Positions 1-7,320 of a stretch of DNA of 36,690 nucleotides are shown one piece after another. The translations under genes were made by a program, and so were the position numbers. A model generated the notes under the pieces. The model worked only from the letters and a program-made list of their open reading frames with translations, had not been told where the DNA came from and did no database searches. The stretch is from the NCBI GenBank assembly GCA_964519595.1, contig CAZFJN010000018.1, forward strand, positions 1 through 36,690, written 5' to 3'. The DNA comes from JANRKF01 sp964519595. Its GTDB lineage: Bacteria; Pseudomonadota; Alphaproteobacteria; Rickettsiales; SXRF01. Every line of letters starts with the position of its first letter. The first letter of the stretch is position 1.

Positions 1-1191
1 ATGACCAAAGAGACATTTGTAAGAAACAAGCCGCATTGCAATATCGGGACTATCGGGCATGTGGATCATGGCAAGACGTCTTTGACGGCGGCTATTACCA
101 AGGTATTGGCGGAGTCTGGCAAGGCTAAATACACCGCTTATGATCAGATTGACGCTGCTCCTGAGGAGAAGGCTCGCGGTATTACCATCAACACTGCTCA
201 CGTTGAATATGAGACGGATAACCGCCATTACGCTCACGTTGACTGCCCTGGCCACGCCGATTATGTGAAGAATATGATCACTGGCGCGGCGCAAATGGAC
301 GGCGCGATATTGGTTGTCTCTGCCGCTGACGGCCCGATGCCGCAGACTCGCGAGCATATATTGCTGGCTCGTCAGGTTGGCGTTCCGGCGATTGTGGTGT
401 TCCTCAACAAATGCGACATGGTTGATGATCCGGAGCTTTTAGAGCTGGTTGAAGTTGAAGTTCGCGATCTTCTCAATAAATATAAATTCCCTGGCGACAC
501 AATTCCGATCATCAAAGGCTCGGCCTTGTCGGCTCTGGAAGGCAAATCTGACAATCTCGGCAAAGAAGCGATCATGGCTTTGATGAAGGCTGTTGATGAG
601 ACAATACCGCAGCCGGATCGTCCGATTGATCAGCCGTTTTTGATGCCGGTTGAGGATGTTTTCTCAATTTCCGGTCGTGGCACTGTGGTAACCGGGCGCG
701 TTGAGCGCGGCGTTGTGAAAGTCGGCGAGGAGATTGAGATTGTAGGCCTCAAAGCAACGCAGAAAACCACTTGCACCGGCGTTGAAATGTTCCGCAAATT
801 GCTGGATGAAGGCCGCGCTGGTGATAATGTTGGCATCTTGCTGCGTGGTACAAAACGTGAGGAAGTTGAGCGCGGTCAGGTTCTTTGCAAGCCAGGCAGC
901 GTAAAACCACATACGAAATTCACTGCCGAAATCTATGTGCTGAATAAAGATGAAGGTGGCCGCCATACGCCGTTTTTCAGCAATTATCGTCCGCAGTTTT
1001 ATTTCCGTACCACTGACGTTACCGGCAGCATCAAACTGCCTGACGGCGTTGAAATGATCATGCCGGGCGATAATGTCAGCATCGAGGCCACGCTGATCGC
1101 GCCAATTGCCATGGAAGAAGGCCTGCGTTTCGCCATCCGCGAAGGCGGCCGCACCATCGGCGCCGGCGTAGTAGCTAAGATTCTGGAGTAG
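1..1191 (+). CDS. tuf: Elongation factor Tu
   Basis: EF-Tu delivers aminoacyl-tRNA to the ribosomal A site as a GTP complex in the cytoplasm. The 396-residue protein is complete and of normal length. GTPase motifs are visible in order: GHVDHGKT at residues 19-26, the effector Thr62 in RGITI, DCPGH at 81-85, NKCD at 136-139 and GSAL at 173-176. Domains 2 and 3 follow, and the C-terminal REGGRTIGAGVV block is conserved. The start codon is the first base of the window, so the promoter and upstream gene are not visible. Downstream lies a dicarboxylate symporter rather than rpsJ or secE, so this copy is not in the usual str/S10 layout on its 3' side. Whether it is the only tuf copy cannot be told from here. 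Identification is very secure. Confidence 0.99.
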   Translation: MTKETFVRNKPHCNIGTIGHVDHGKTSLTAAITKVLAESGKAKYTAYDQIDAAPEEKARGITINTAHVEYETDNRHYAHVDCPGHADYVKNMITGAAQMDGAILVVSAADGPMPQTREHILLARQVGVPAIVVFLNKCDMVDDPELLELVEVEVRDLLNKYKFPGDTIPIIKGSALSALEGKSDNLGKEAIMALMKAVDETIPQPDRPIDQPFLMPVEDVFSISGRGTVVTGRVERGVVKVGEEIEIVGLKATQKTTCTGVEMFRKLLDEGRAGDNVGILLRGTKREEVERGQVLCKPGSVKPHTKFTAEIYVLNKDEGGRHTPFFSNYRPQFYFRTTDVTGSIKLPDGVEMIMPGDNVSIEATLIAPIAMEEGLRFAIREGGRTIGAGVVAKILE

Positions 1192-1245
1192 ATTAAGCGT
1201 AATAAGCAAATAAAATAATCACCAACTTCAGAAAGCGGCTCATTT

Positions 1246-2568
1246 ATGGCTACAGCTTCCAGCTCTGCTTCCGGTTCTGCTTCCGGTTCTTACGGCGCAA
1301 AAAAGCCATGGTATCGTGGCCTGTTCGCTCAGGTTCTGATTGCAATGTTCCTTGGCGGCATGGTCGGAAAATATCTGCCGCAATATGGCGATGAGCTTAA
1401 AATGCTCGGCGATGCGTTCATAAATCTGATCAAGATGATTATTGGTCCGATAATTTTCTGTACCATCGTTACCGGCGTGGCCGGAGTTGAGAATCTTCGT
1501 CATGCCGGAAGAGTTGGCGTGAAGGCGCTAATTTATTTCGAGGTCGTAACGACTATCGCGCTGGTGGTTGGATTATTCGCCGCGCATATTCTGAATATGT
1601 CTGGAACAATGACGCTGGCTACGGATATTGATCCTTCAACTCTGGAAACAGTGCAGAAAAAAGCTTCTTCGCATCTGGCCACGACTGGCGAATTTCTGAT
1701 GTCGATTATTCCGCATACTTTTTTCAGCGCTTTAACTGAAGGCAATATTTTGCAGGTTTTGCTGATTGCGCTGCTATTTTCAGCGGGAATAATGATGGCC
1801 GGAGAAAAAGGCCGCCCGGCGGTTGCGGCAATTGATGTTTTATCGAAAATTGTTTTTAATATCGTGTCAGTAATCGTAACTGTCGCGCCAATTGGCGTAT
1901 TCGGCGCGGTTGCTTATTCAGTAAGCAAATTCGGCTTTGGCACTTTCCGTGATCTGGGCTTATTTGCGGTGATTTTTCTGGTTTCCTGCGTATTCTTTAT
2001 TTTTGTGGTAATGGGCGCGATAATGCGCTTTTATTGCGGCCTCAGCATCAATAAATTCCTGCTCTATATTCGTCAGGAAATCGCTATTGCTTTTGGAACT
2101 GCCTCCAGCGAGACGGTTCTGCCGCATATGATTGAAAAAATGACTGATCTTGGCTGCGCGCGGCCGGTAGTTGGCATGGTTATTCCAACCGGCTATTCAT
2201 TTAATCTCGACGGCACAACCTTATATATGGCATTAGCGGCGATATTTGTCGCACATGCTACTGGCGTTGACTTAACGATAGTTGATCAGCTTGGCATCAT
2301 GCTGGTGTTGATGCTGACCTCAAAAGGCGCAGCCGGAGTTTTTGGCAGTGGTTTTGTGGTATTAGCCGCAACGGTAAGCACTCTTGATAAATTCCCGCCA
2401 GATAAGCTCGCTATTGTGCTGGCAATGCTGTTTTCAATTGACCGTCTGGTTGCGCCTGGCCGTGTTCTTACTAATCTGATCGGAAATGGCATCGCAACAA
2501 TTGCCGTTGCCAAATGGGAAGGTCAGCTTGACCACGCCAGAGCCAAAGAGATGCTCGACAAAGCATAA
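1246..2568 (+). CDS. dctA: C4-dicarboxylate/proton (sodium) symporter, DctA type
   Basis: Inner-membrane secondary transporter of the dicarboxylate/amino acid:cation symporter family, 440 residues. The sequence follows DctA closely: the LIKMIIGPIIFCT helix near residues 62-74, the GTASSE hairpin, the NLDGT motif in the substrate-binding helix, TSKGAAGVFGSGF, and the NLIGNGIAT end. NLDGT rather than NMDGT, and the overall match, favour C4-dicarboxylates (succinate, fumarate, malate) over glutamate, but the substrate is inferred. The first ~17 residues are a Ser/Ala/Gly-rich extension encoded by a 12-bp tandem repeat at 1264-1287. This extension precedes the normal start of the family (KPWYRGLFAQ), so true translation could begin elsewhere. 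It lies 54 nt after tuf, with only a weak AGAAAG ribosome site. Confidence 0.92.
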   Translation: MATASSSASGSASGSYGAKKPWYRGLFAQVLIAMFLGGMVGKYLPQYGDELKMLGDAFINLIKMIIGPIIFCTIVTGVAGVENLRHAGRVGVKALIYFEVVTTIALVVGLFAAHILNMSGTMTLATDIDPSTLETVQKKASSHLATTGEFLMSIIPHTFFSALTEGNILQVLLIALLFSAGIMMAGEKGRPAVAAIDVLSKIVFNIVSVIVTVAPIGVFGAVAYSVSKFGFGTFRDLGLFAVIFLVSCVFFIFVVMGAIMRFYCGLSINKFLLYIRQEIAIAFGTASSETVLPHMIEKMTDLGCARPVVGMVIPTGYSFNLDGTTLYMALAAIFVAHATGVDLTIVDQLGIMLVLMLTSKGAAGVFGSGFVVLAATVSTLDKFPPDKLAIVLAMLFSIDRLVAPGRVLTNLIGNGIATIAVAKWEGQLDHARAKEMLDKA

Positions 2569-2587
2569 GAAATTACGGATATAAATC

Positions 2588-2661
2588 TGGAGCGGGTGAA
2601 GGGAATCGAACCCTCGTGTTCAGCTTGGAAGGCTGACGTTCTACCATTGAACTACACCCGC
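2588..2661 (-). tRNA. tRNA-Gly (anticodon UCC)
   Basis: On the minus strand a complete cloverleaf can be folded. The acceptor stem is GCGGGTG/CACCCGC, the D arm contains AGTTCAATGGTAGAAC, the anticodon stem TCAGC/GCTGA encloses loop CTTCCAA (anticodon TCC), and the T arm is GAGGGTTCGATTCCCTT. The discriminator is U, as expected for bacterial tRNA-Gly, and the 3' CCA is encoded in the DNA (2588-2590 on the minus strand). Length is 74 nt including CCA. It lies between the 3' ends of dctA and lptG. No confident promoter was found upstream. Confidence 0.96.
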
Positions 2662-2674
2662 TTTGGGAAATTTC

Positions 2675-2706
2675 AGAAAGTTTCTAATTCAGAGAGTTTC
2701 TAATAA
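2675..2706. repeat. Imperfect 16-bp tandem duplication
   Basis: The unit AGAAAGTTTCTAAT recurs as AGAGAGTTTCTAAT 16 bases later, in the spacer between tRNA-Gly and the lptG stop. It is one of many short AT-rich duplications in the spacers of this window. Confidence 0.6.
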
Positions 2707-2779
2707 GCTTTTTGTTTTCTATATGCAACTATTTTGCTTAGTTTTGTTGCTTTTGCGTTATTTTCCATTGTTTTCTGCT

Positions 2780-3889
2780 CTAACCATCCTCAATATGCAG
2801 CAGCAGCACTGCTCCGAACATCAGCATTACCACTGCCGGCGTCCAGGCGGAGAGAATAATCGGCAACGTTCCGGCTGCTCCTAAAGCATGAACCAGATCA
2901 GTAAGGAAATACAGTAGAAAGCCAGTTAATATGCCGCCGGAAGCCATAATTCCCGCCTTGCCGCGTCTGGAAGGGCGCATTGAGAAAACAGCAGCAACCC
3001 AGACCATGCCAGCCATTAAAAACGGCACAGCAAGCAGGCTTTGATAATAAAGCCGATGACGAAGCGCGGAAAAACCAGCCTGTTCGAGCATAAAAATAAA
3101 GCCCGGCAATTGCCAGAATGACATTGATTCCGGCGGCGCGAAACTATTTTGAATATATTCCATGGTTAAAGAAGTAGGCAGCAATAGGCGGATAATTTTT
3201 TCCGGCGGCTTGCCTTGAACTGAGCGCGTAACATCAGAAAGAGCTAACATTCCCTGCTCTAAAGACGCTTGTTCAGCATCAAATCTTTCAACAAAACGTC
3301 CGTTTTTATCAAAGCTGAAAATCATCACCTTATTCATTCGCATTTCCTGCGGAACAATCCGCGCCGCATTAATCAGATATTCGCTGACATTAGTAGTCGG
3401 ATCCTCCTCCATTTGCCTGATCCACAAGCCGGATGAAGAAATGCTGAGCAGGCTGCTGCGATTGTCAATATAACGCGCTTCCAGATGCTCAAAACGCAGT
3501 AATAAAACCGCCGACAGAGGATTGAATAATGTCACCATGACAATGCCTAGTGTCATCACTACCGCCAGCGCCGGAGCAAGAAACTGCCAGACAGAAATTC
3601 CGGCCGCGCGCGCGACTATCAGCTCGTTAGTTCTAGTCAGTCTGGTTAAAGCCAGCATACTGCCTATTAACACGGCATAAGGCATCAGCTTCTCAAGAAT
3701 TCCCGGAATTCTAAGAACCAGCATCTGTAAAATAATCGCCAGCGGAACATTCTGATATTTTGCCGAGCGGCGCAATAATTCCATTAAGTCAATCAATGAG
3801 CTGATCGCAATAAGCCCGAAAGCAGCCAGCGCAATGGAAAACAAAAAATTTCTGGCGACGTATTTGGCAAGAATTATCGGCGATTTCAT
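2780..3889 (-). CDS. lptG: LPS export ABC transporter permease LptG
   Basis: YjgP/YjgQ family permease, 369 residues, second gene of an lptF-lptG pair. With LptF and the LptB ATPase it extracts lipopolysaccharide from the inner membrane and pushes it onto the Lpt bridge. Visible features are an N-terminal membrane helix (about residues 13-35), further helices around 60-80 and 100-125, a periplasmic beta-jellyroll-like middle section (about 130-270), and C-terminal helices. The TRTNELIVARAAGIS segment is the conserved cytoplasmic coupling region. Its ATG overlaps the lptF stop by 4 nt, indicating translational coupling. Assignment as G rather than F rests on gene order and on the hydrophobic C-terminus. 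Confidence 0.9.
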   Translation of the reverse strand: MKSPIILAKYVARNFLFSIALAAFGLIAISSLIDLMELLRRSAKYQNVPLAIILQMLVLRIPGILEKLMPYAVLIGSMLALTRLTRTNELIVARAAGISVWQFLAPALAVVMTLGIVMVTLFNPLSAVLLLRFEHLEARYIDNRSSLLSISSSGLWIRQMEEDPTTNVSEYLINAARIVPQEMRMNKVMIFSFDKNGRFVERFDAEQASLEQGMLALSDVTRSVQGKPPEKIIRLLLPTSLTMEYIQNSFAPPESMSFWQLPGFIFMLEQAGFSALRHRLYYQSLLAVPFLMAGMVWVAAVFSMRPSRRGKAGIMASGGILTGFLLYFLTDLVHALGAAGTLPIILSAWTPAVVMLMFGAVLLLHIEDG

Positions 3890-5070
3890 ACTAACACCTT
3901 GCTGGAAACTATTTTAGATTTTGCTGAATATTTTGCGGAATGTTTTGCAGGAAAAATAGCCGCTAAAATAGCCGCTGAAACAGCAGCAAAAGAAACATCC
4001 GGAAACAGATTAAGCAGAATAAGCAAAGCAATTACCGTCGGCAGCAACCACCATAAATAAAGCAGGAAAAACAACGTTGGATCAGCTATTATAACGCCGC
4101 GCAAAACATTTGAGCTGAATATAAGGCAAACGCCAAAAACTATCATCGCCGTTAATCTGCGCCAATTGCTGCGCCGACTGAACCGCGCCGACAACATCCA
4201 AGCCAGCGCGATAAAAGTCAAAGTCACCGTATAAGCAGGCCACAGCAACCGCTGATGAAATTCCGCACGACGTTTATTATTTTCCTGCACTGACACATTA
4301 TCATCATAACGCGCCAGCTCGGAAAGGAAAAAGGTTAGAACATCTGTTGATTTACTGGCCGTTGATTGTGTGTAAAGGCTGATATCGAGCGTATAGCTGT
4401 CATAGTTAAGGAATGACAAGCGGCCATTTCTCATTTCCTGACGTGTGCCGTTTTTAAGCATAAAACGCGGACCACTCGGCGTTTGCACTAATATTCCGCT
4501 ATCGGCCATCATCGTCACCACATTGTCCGGCTTGCGGCTGTCGTGAACCAGCAAACCTTTGATCGTTCCGTCATCGTTACGTTCACGGACAAAAACCGTA
4601 AGTCCAGGCAGCGGAGTGCTGAAAACTCCTTCCTGCAACAGAATCGAAACATAGTTGTTACGCAGAAAACCCTGCAAATCCCTGAAAGCGCGCATACTTA
4701 CCGGCTGGACATAAAGAGCAAGAAAATAGGCAAGCAAAGTTACCGCCAGCGCCACGCGCAACGCCGGCTGCGTCAAACGCCAGGCATCAAGGCCGCTGGC
4801 TTGCATTACCACCAGCTCGCTATCTGTTTTCATCTTGTTATAAGTAAAAATAACCGCACAGAAAAATGCCGGCGGCAGAATGGTAAGCAACAGGCTGGGA
4901 ATCAGTAAAATAGTCAGCTTCAAAAATAAGATAATCGAAACGCCCTGATTAACGATAAAATCAATATAGCGTAAGGCTTGCGTCAACCACACGATGCTGG
5001 TAAGGCTGATCGTGATCAACAAGGTAGCGTGGATAAGCTGCTTAACGATATATTGACTGTAAATTTTCAT
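3886..5070 (-). CDS. lptF: LPS export ABC transporter permease LptF
   Basis: YjgP/YjgQ family permease, 394 residues, first gene of the lptF-lptG operon. It is the partner of LptG in the LptB2FG lipopolysaccharide extractor of the inner membrane. The N-terminal IYSQYIVKQLIHATLL helix, the KMKTDSELVVMQASGL coupling segment (near residues 78-93), a periplasmic domain (about 125-265) and three C-terminal helices fit the family. The protein is somewhat longer than usual because of a C-terminal tail (from about residue 365) rich in Ala, Lys and Ser. That tail is encoded by 12-bp tandem repeats at 3918-3976. The start codon lies inside the 55-bp sequence that is duplicated around the first N block. 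Confidence 0.92.
   Translation of the reverse strand: MKIYSQYIVKQLIHATLLITISLTSIVWLTQALRYIDFIVNQGVSIILFLKLTILLIPSLLLTILPPAFFCAVIFTYNKMKTDSELVVMQASGLDAWRLTQPALRVALAVTLLAYFLALYVQPVSMRAFRDLQGFLRNNYVSILLQEGVFSTPLPGLTVFVRERNDDGTIKGLLVHDSRKPDNVVTMMADSGILVQTPSGPRFMLKNGTRQEMRNGRLSFLNYDSYTLDISLYTQSTASKSTDVLTFFLSELARYDDNVSVQENNKRRAEFHQRLLWPAYTVTLTFIALAWMLSARFSRRSNWRRLTAMIVFGVCLIFSSNVLRGVIIADPTLFFLLYLWWLLPTVIALLILLNLFPDVSFAAVSAAILAAIFPAKHSAKYSAKSKIVSSKVLV
3918..3976 (-). repeat. 12-bp tandem repeats encoding the LptF C-terminal tail
   Basis: On the plus strand three imperfect 12-mers (ATTTTGCTGAAT, ATTTTGCGGAAT, GTTTTGCAGGAA; 3918-3953) are followed by AAAATAGCCGCT twice (3953-3976). They are in frame with lptF and encode the alternating Ala/Lys/Ser residues of its C-terminus. 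The period is a multiple of three, so expansion keeps the frame. Confidence 0.75.
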
Positions 5071-5262
5071 GTTATCTGATCATCATCTTATCTGAGAATT
5101 ACTGTGANNNNNNNNNNNNNNNNNNNNNNNNNNNNNNNNNNNNNNNNNNNNNNNNNNNNNNNNNNNNNNNNNNNNNNNNNNNNNNNNNNNNNNNNNNNNN
5201 NNNNNNNTTGACTGTAAATTTTCATGTTATCTGATCATCATCTTATCTGAGAATTACTGTGA
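5053..5262. other. Scaffold gap (100 N) flanked by an identical 55-bp duplicate
   Basis: Bases 5053-5107 and 5208-5262 are identical over 55 bp and directly flank 100 N (5108-5207). A 55-bp exact overlap is what remains when two contig ends sharing one k-mer are scaffolded without being merged. The most likely true sequence is continuous, with one copy only and no gap. The lptF start codon occurs in both copies, but only the left copy is attached to the gene. Confidence 0.9.
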
Positions 5263-5370
5263 AAAATATTAATCTATAAAGACGGAAACTATAAAGAAAG
5301 ACGAAAACTATAAAGTTTAAACAAACATATAGCTATAAATAAACATAAACTACTACTCAGGGAAATAAAA
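5263..5370. repeat. lptF/pepA divergent spacer with AT-rich repeats
   Basis: After the duplicated segment the spacer contains three imperfect copies of CTATAAAG followed by A-rich filler (about 5274-5316), then an AT-rich stretch up to the pepA ribosome site (CAGGGAAATAAAA before the ATG). Promoters for the two divergent operons must lie here, but I see no convincing -35/-10 pair. Corrected for the false gap, the lptF-pepA distance is about 145 nt rather than 300. Confidence 0.55.
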
Positions 5371-6861
5371 ATGGATATTCGTTTTACAGAATTATCTGCC
5401 GCTAAAACTTCCAGCACACAGGCAATTGCGCTGCTGGTTGGCACAGATAAAAAACTCTCTGCCTACGCTGGGCAGCTTAATAAACAGTCAGGCGGCGCTT
5501 TGGCTAAGGCTCTGGCTACAGAAAAATTCACCGGAAAACGCGGCCAGAATATCTCGGTAATTTTACCATCAACCGCTAAAAATGAACGCCTGTTGGTAAT
5601 CGGCGTTGGTGACAATAAAAAAATCACTCCGGCGATAATGGAAAATATCGGCGGCTCGCTCGTCTCATTCGCAAATCATGCCGGCGTTAAAACTCTGTCA
5701 GTTATAGTCGATGACAGCAAGCTCGATGCCGGACGCATTGCTCACGGCGCGCTTTTACGCAGCTACCGCTTTGACAAATATTTCACTAAAAAGAAGCCGG
5801 AAGAAAAACCTTCCCTTTCTTCTCTAGCCTTCGCCGCTCATAATGGAAAAGCGGCAGAAAAATCATTCCTGGCGCTTAAACCGCTGGCTGATGGCGTGTT
5901 TTTCACACGCGATCTGGTTAGCGAGCCGGCAAATATTATTTATCCGGAAACTCTGGCAGAAAAATGTATTGAGCTTGAAAAACTCGGCGTTGAAGTGGAA
6001 GTATTCGGCGAGCCGGAAATGCACAAGCTCGGCTTTGGCGCTCTGCTTGGCGTTGGTCAAGGCTCGATAAATGAATCAAAAATGGTGGTCATGAAATGGA
6101 ATGGCCTGGGAAAATCCGCAAAAACCGCCCCTCTTGCCTTTGTCGGCAAAGGCGTTACTTTTGATACTGGCGGTATCTCGATAAAACCAGCCGGCGGCAT
6201 GGAAGAGATGAAGTGGGATATGGGCGGCGCCGGAACAGTTATCGGCTTGATGAAAACGCTCGCCGGACGCAAGGCAAAAATAAATGCGGTTGGTCTGGTT
6301 GGATTAGTTGAAAACATGCCCGGCGGCAACGCACAACGCCCTGGCGATGTGGTGAAATCATATTCCGGACAAACCATCGAAGTATTAAATACTGACGCGG
6401 AAGGCAGGCTGGTTCTGGCGGATGTTCTGTGGTACACACAAAAACATTTCAAGCCAAAATTCATTGTTGATCTGGCAACTTTAACTGGCGCGATTATTGT
6501 CGCTCTTGGCACTTCCCGCGCCGGATTATTTTCCAATAATGACCAGCTCGCTGAAAATATCAGCAAAGCCGGAGAAAAAGTCGGCGAAGAAGTATGGCGA
6601 ATGCCGCTGGCTGATGTTTACGATAAACAGATAAACTCTGATATCGCTGACATGCAGAATATCGGCAAAGAGCGCGAAGCCGGCTCTATAACCGCCGCGC
6701 AGTTCCTGCAACGTTTTGTCAATGATGTGCCGTGGGCGCATCTGGATATCGCCGGAACCGCCTGGAGCAAAAAAGATTCCGACATTTGTCCAAAGGGTGC
6801 TACCGCTTATGGCGTAAGACTGCTTAACGAGCTGGTTGCCCAGTATTATGAGGGCAAATAA
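5371..6861 (+). CDS. pepA: Leucyl aminopeptidase (M17 family)
   Basis: Cytosolic hexameric di-zinc/manganese aminopeptidase that removes N-terminal residues, preferring Leu; 496 residues, a normal length. The catalytic domain is fully conserved: the metal ligands are Lys260 and Asp265 in GKGVTFDTGG, Asp283 in MKWDMGG, and Asp342 and Glu344 in the signature NTDAEGRL (340-347). The catalytic Lys272 and Arg346 are present. The N-terminal macro-like domain (about 1-165) is more divergent, as usual. The ATG is preceded by AGGGA at good spacing. It heads a + strand operon: holC begins directly after its stop and prfC overlaps holC. The pepA-holC pairing, on the strand opposite lptFG, is a widespread proteobacterial arrangement. 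Confidence 0.97.
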   Translation: MDIRFTELSAAKTSSTQAIALLVGTDKKLSAYAGQLNKQSGGALAKALATEKFTGKRGQNISVILPSTAKNERLLVIGVGDNKKITPAIMENIGGSLVSFANHAGVKTLSVIVDDSKLDAGRIAHGALLRSYRFDKYFTKKKPEEKPSLSSLAFAAHNGKAAEKSFLALKPLADGVFFTRDLVSEPANIIYPETLAEKCIELEKLGVEVEVFGEPEMHKLGFGALLGVGQGSINESKMVVMKWNGLGKSAKTAPLAFVGKGVTFDTGGISIKPAGGMEEMKWDMGGAGTVIGLMKTLAGRKAKINAVGLVGLVENMPGGNAQRPGDVVKSYSGQTIEVLNTDAEGRLVLADVLWYTQKHFKPKFIVDLATLTGAIIVALGTSRAGLFSNNDQLAENISKAGEKVGEEVWRMPLADVYDKQINSDIADMQNIGKEREAGSITAAQFLQRFVNDVPWAHLDIAGTAWSKKDSDICPKGATAYGVRLLNELVAQYYEGK

Positions 6862-7320
6862 TTGGTTAGCATAAATTTTTATCATTTAACCACTACTCCG
6901 CTTGAACGAACATTGCCTAAACTACTGGAAAAATGCTATTCAAGCGGCGTGCGTTCTGTTGTTCTGGCTGATGAAGCGCGCGTGGAAAAGCTCAATGAAT
7001 TATTGTGGAACTATGATCCGGACAGCTTTCTTCCGCATGGCAGTCTGCGCGACGGAAATGCCGATCGTCAGCCGATATTTTTTTCCTGTGATGCAACTGC
7101 CTTGTCTGAAGGCGAAGAAGGTCGGATTTTAGTAATTACCAATGGTCATTATGTTGAAGAGACAAAATCTTATAGCCGCATAATAGATATTTTTGACGGC
7201 AGTAGTGATGAGATGCTCGCCGCCGCTCGCCGCCGCTGGCAACAATATAAAAATTCCGGTCAGGAGCTTAATTATTATCAGCAGACAGATAATGGTAACT
7301 GGGAAAAGAAAAATGCCTGA
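6862..7320 (+). CDS. holC: DNA polymerase III chi subunit
   Basis: HolC family, 152 residues. Chi links the clamp loader to single-stranded DNA-binding protein in the replisome. The N-terminal INFYHLTTTPLERTLPKLLEK, the VLADEA strand and the LWNYDPDSFLPHG block (about residues 48-60) are characteristic. It starts with TTG directly after the pepA TAA, with AGGG inside the end of pepA serving as ribosome site; no ATG occurs nearby in frame. The position between pepA and a following gene is the standard context for holC. No holD is visible, as is usual in this class. Confidence 0.93.
   Translation: MVSINFYHLTTTPLERTLPKLLEKCYSSGVRSVVLADEARVEKLNELLWNYDPDSFLPHGSLRDGNADRQPIFFSCDATALSEGEEGRILVITNGHYVEETKSYSRIIDIFDGSSDEMLAAARRRWQQYKNSGQELNYYQQTDNGNWEKKNA

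Noticed and set aside
664..1209. 181-residue open frame on the minus strand of tuf
   Set aside because: It lies wholly antisense to the highly conserved EF-Tu gene and its translation resembles no protein; it is a by-product of the codon use of tuf.
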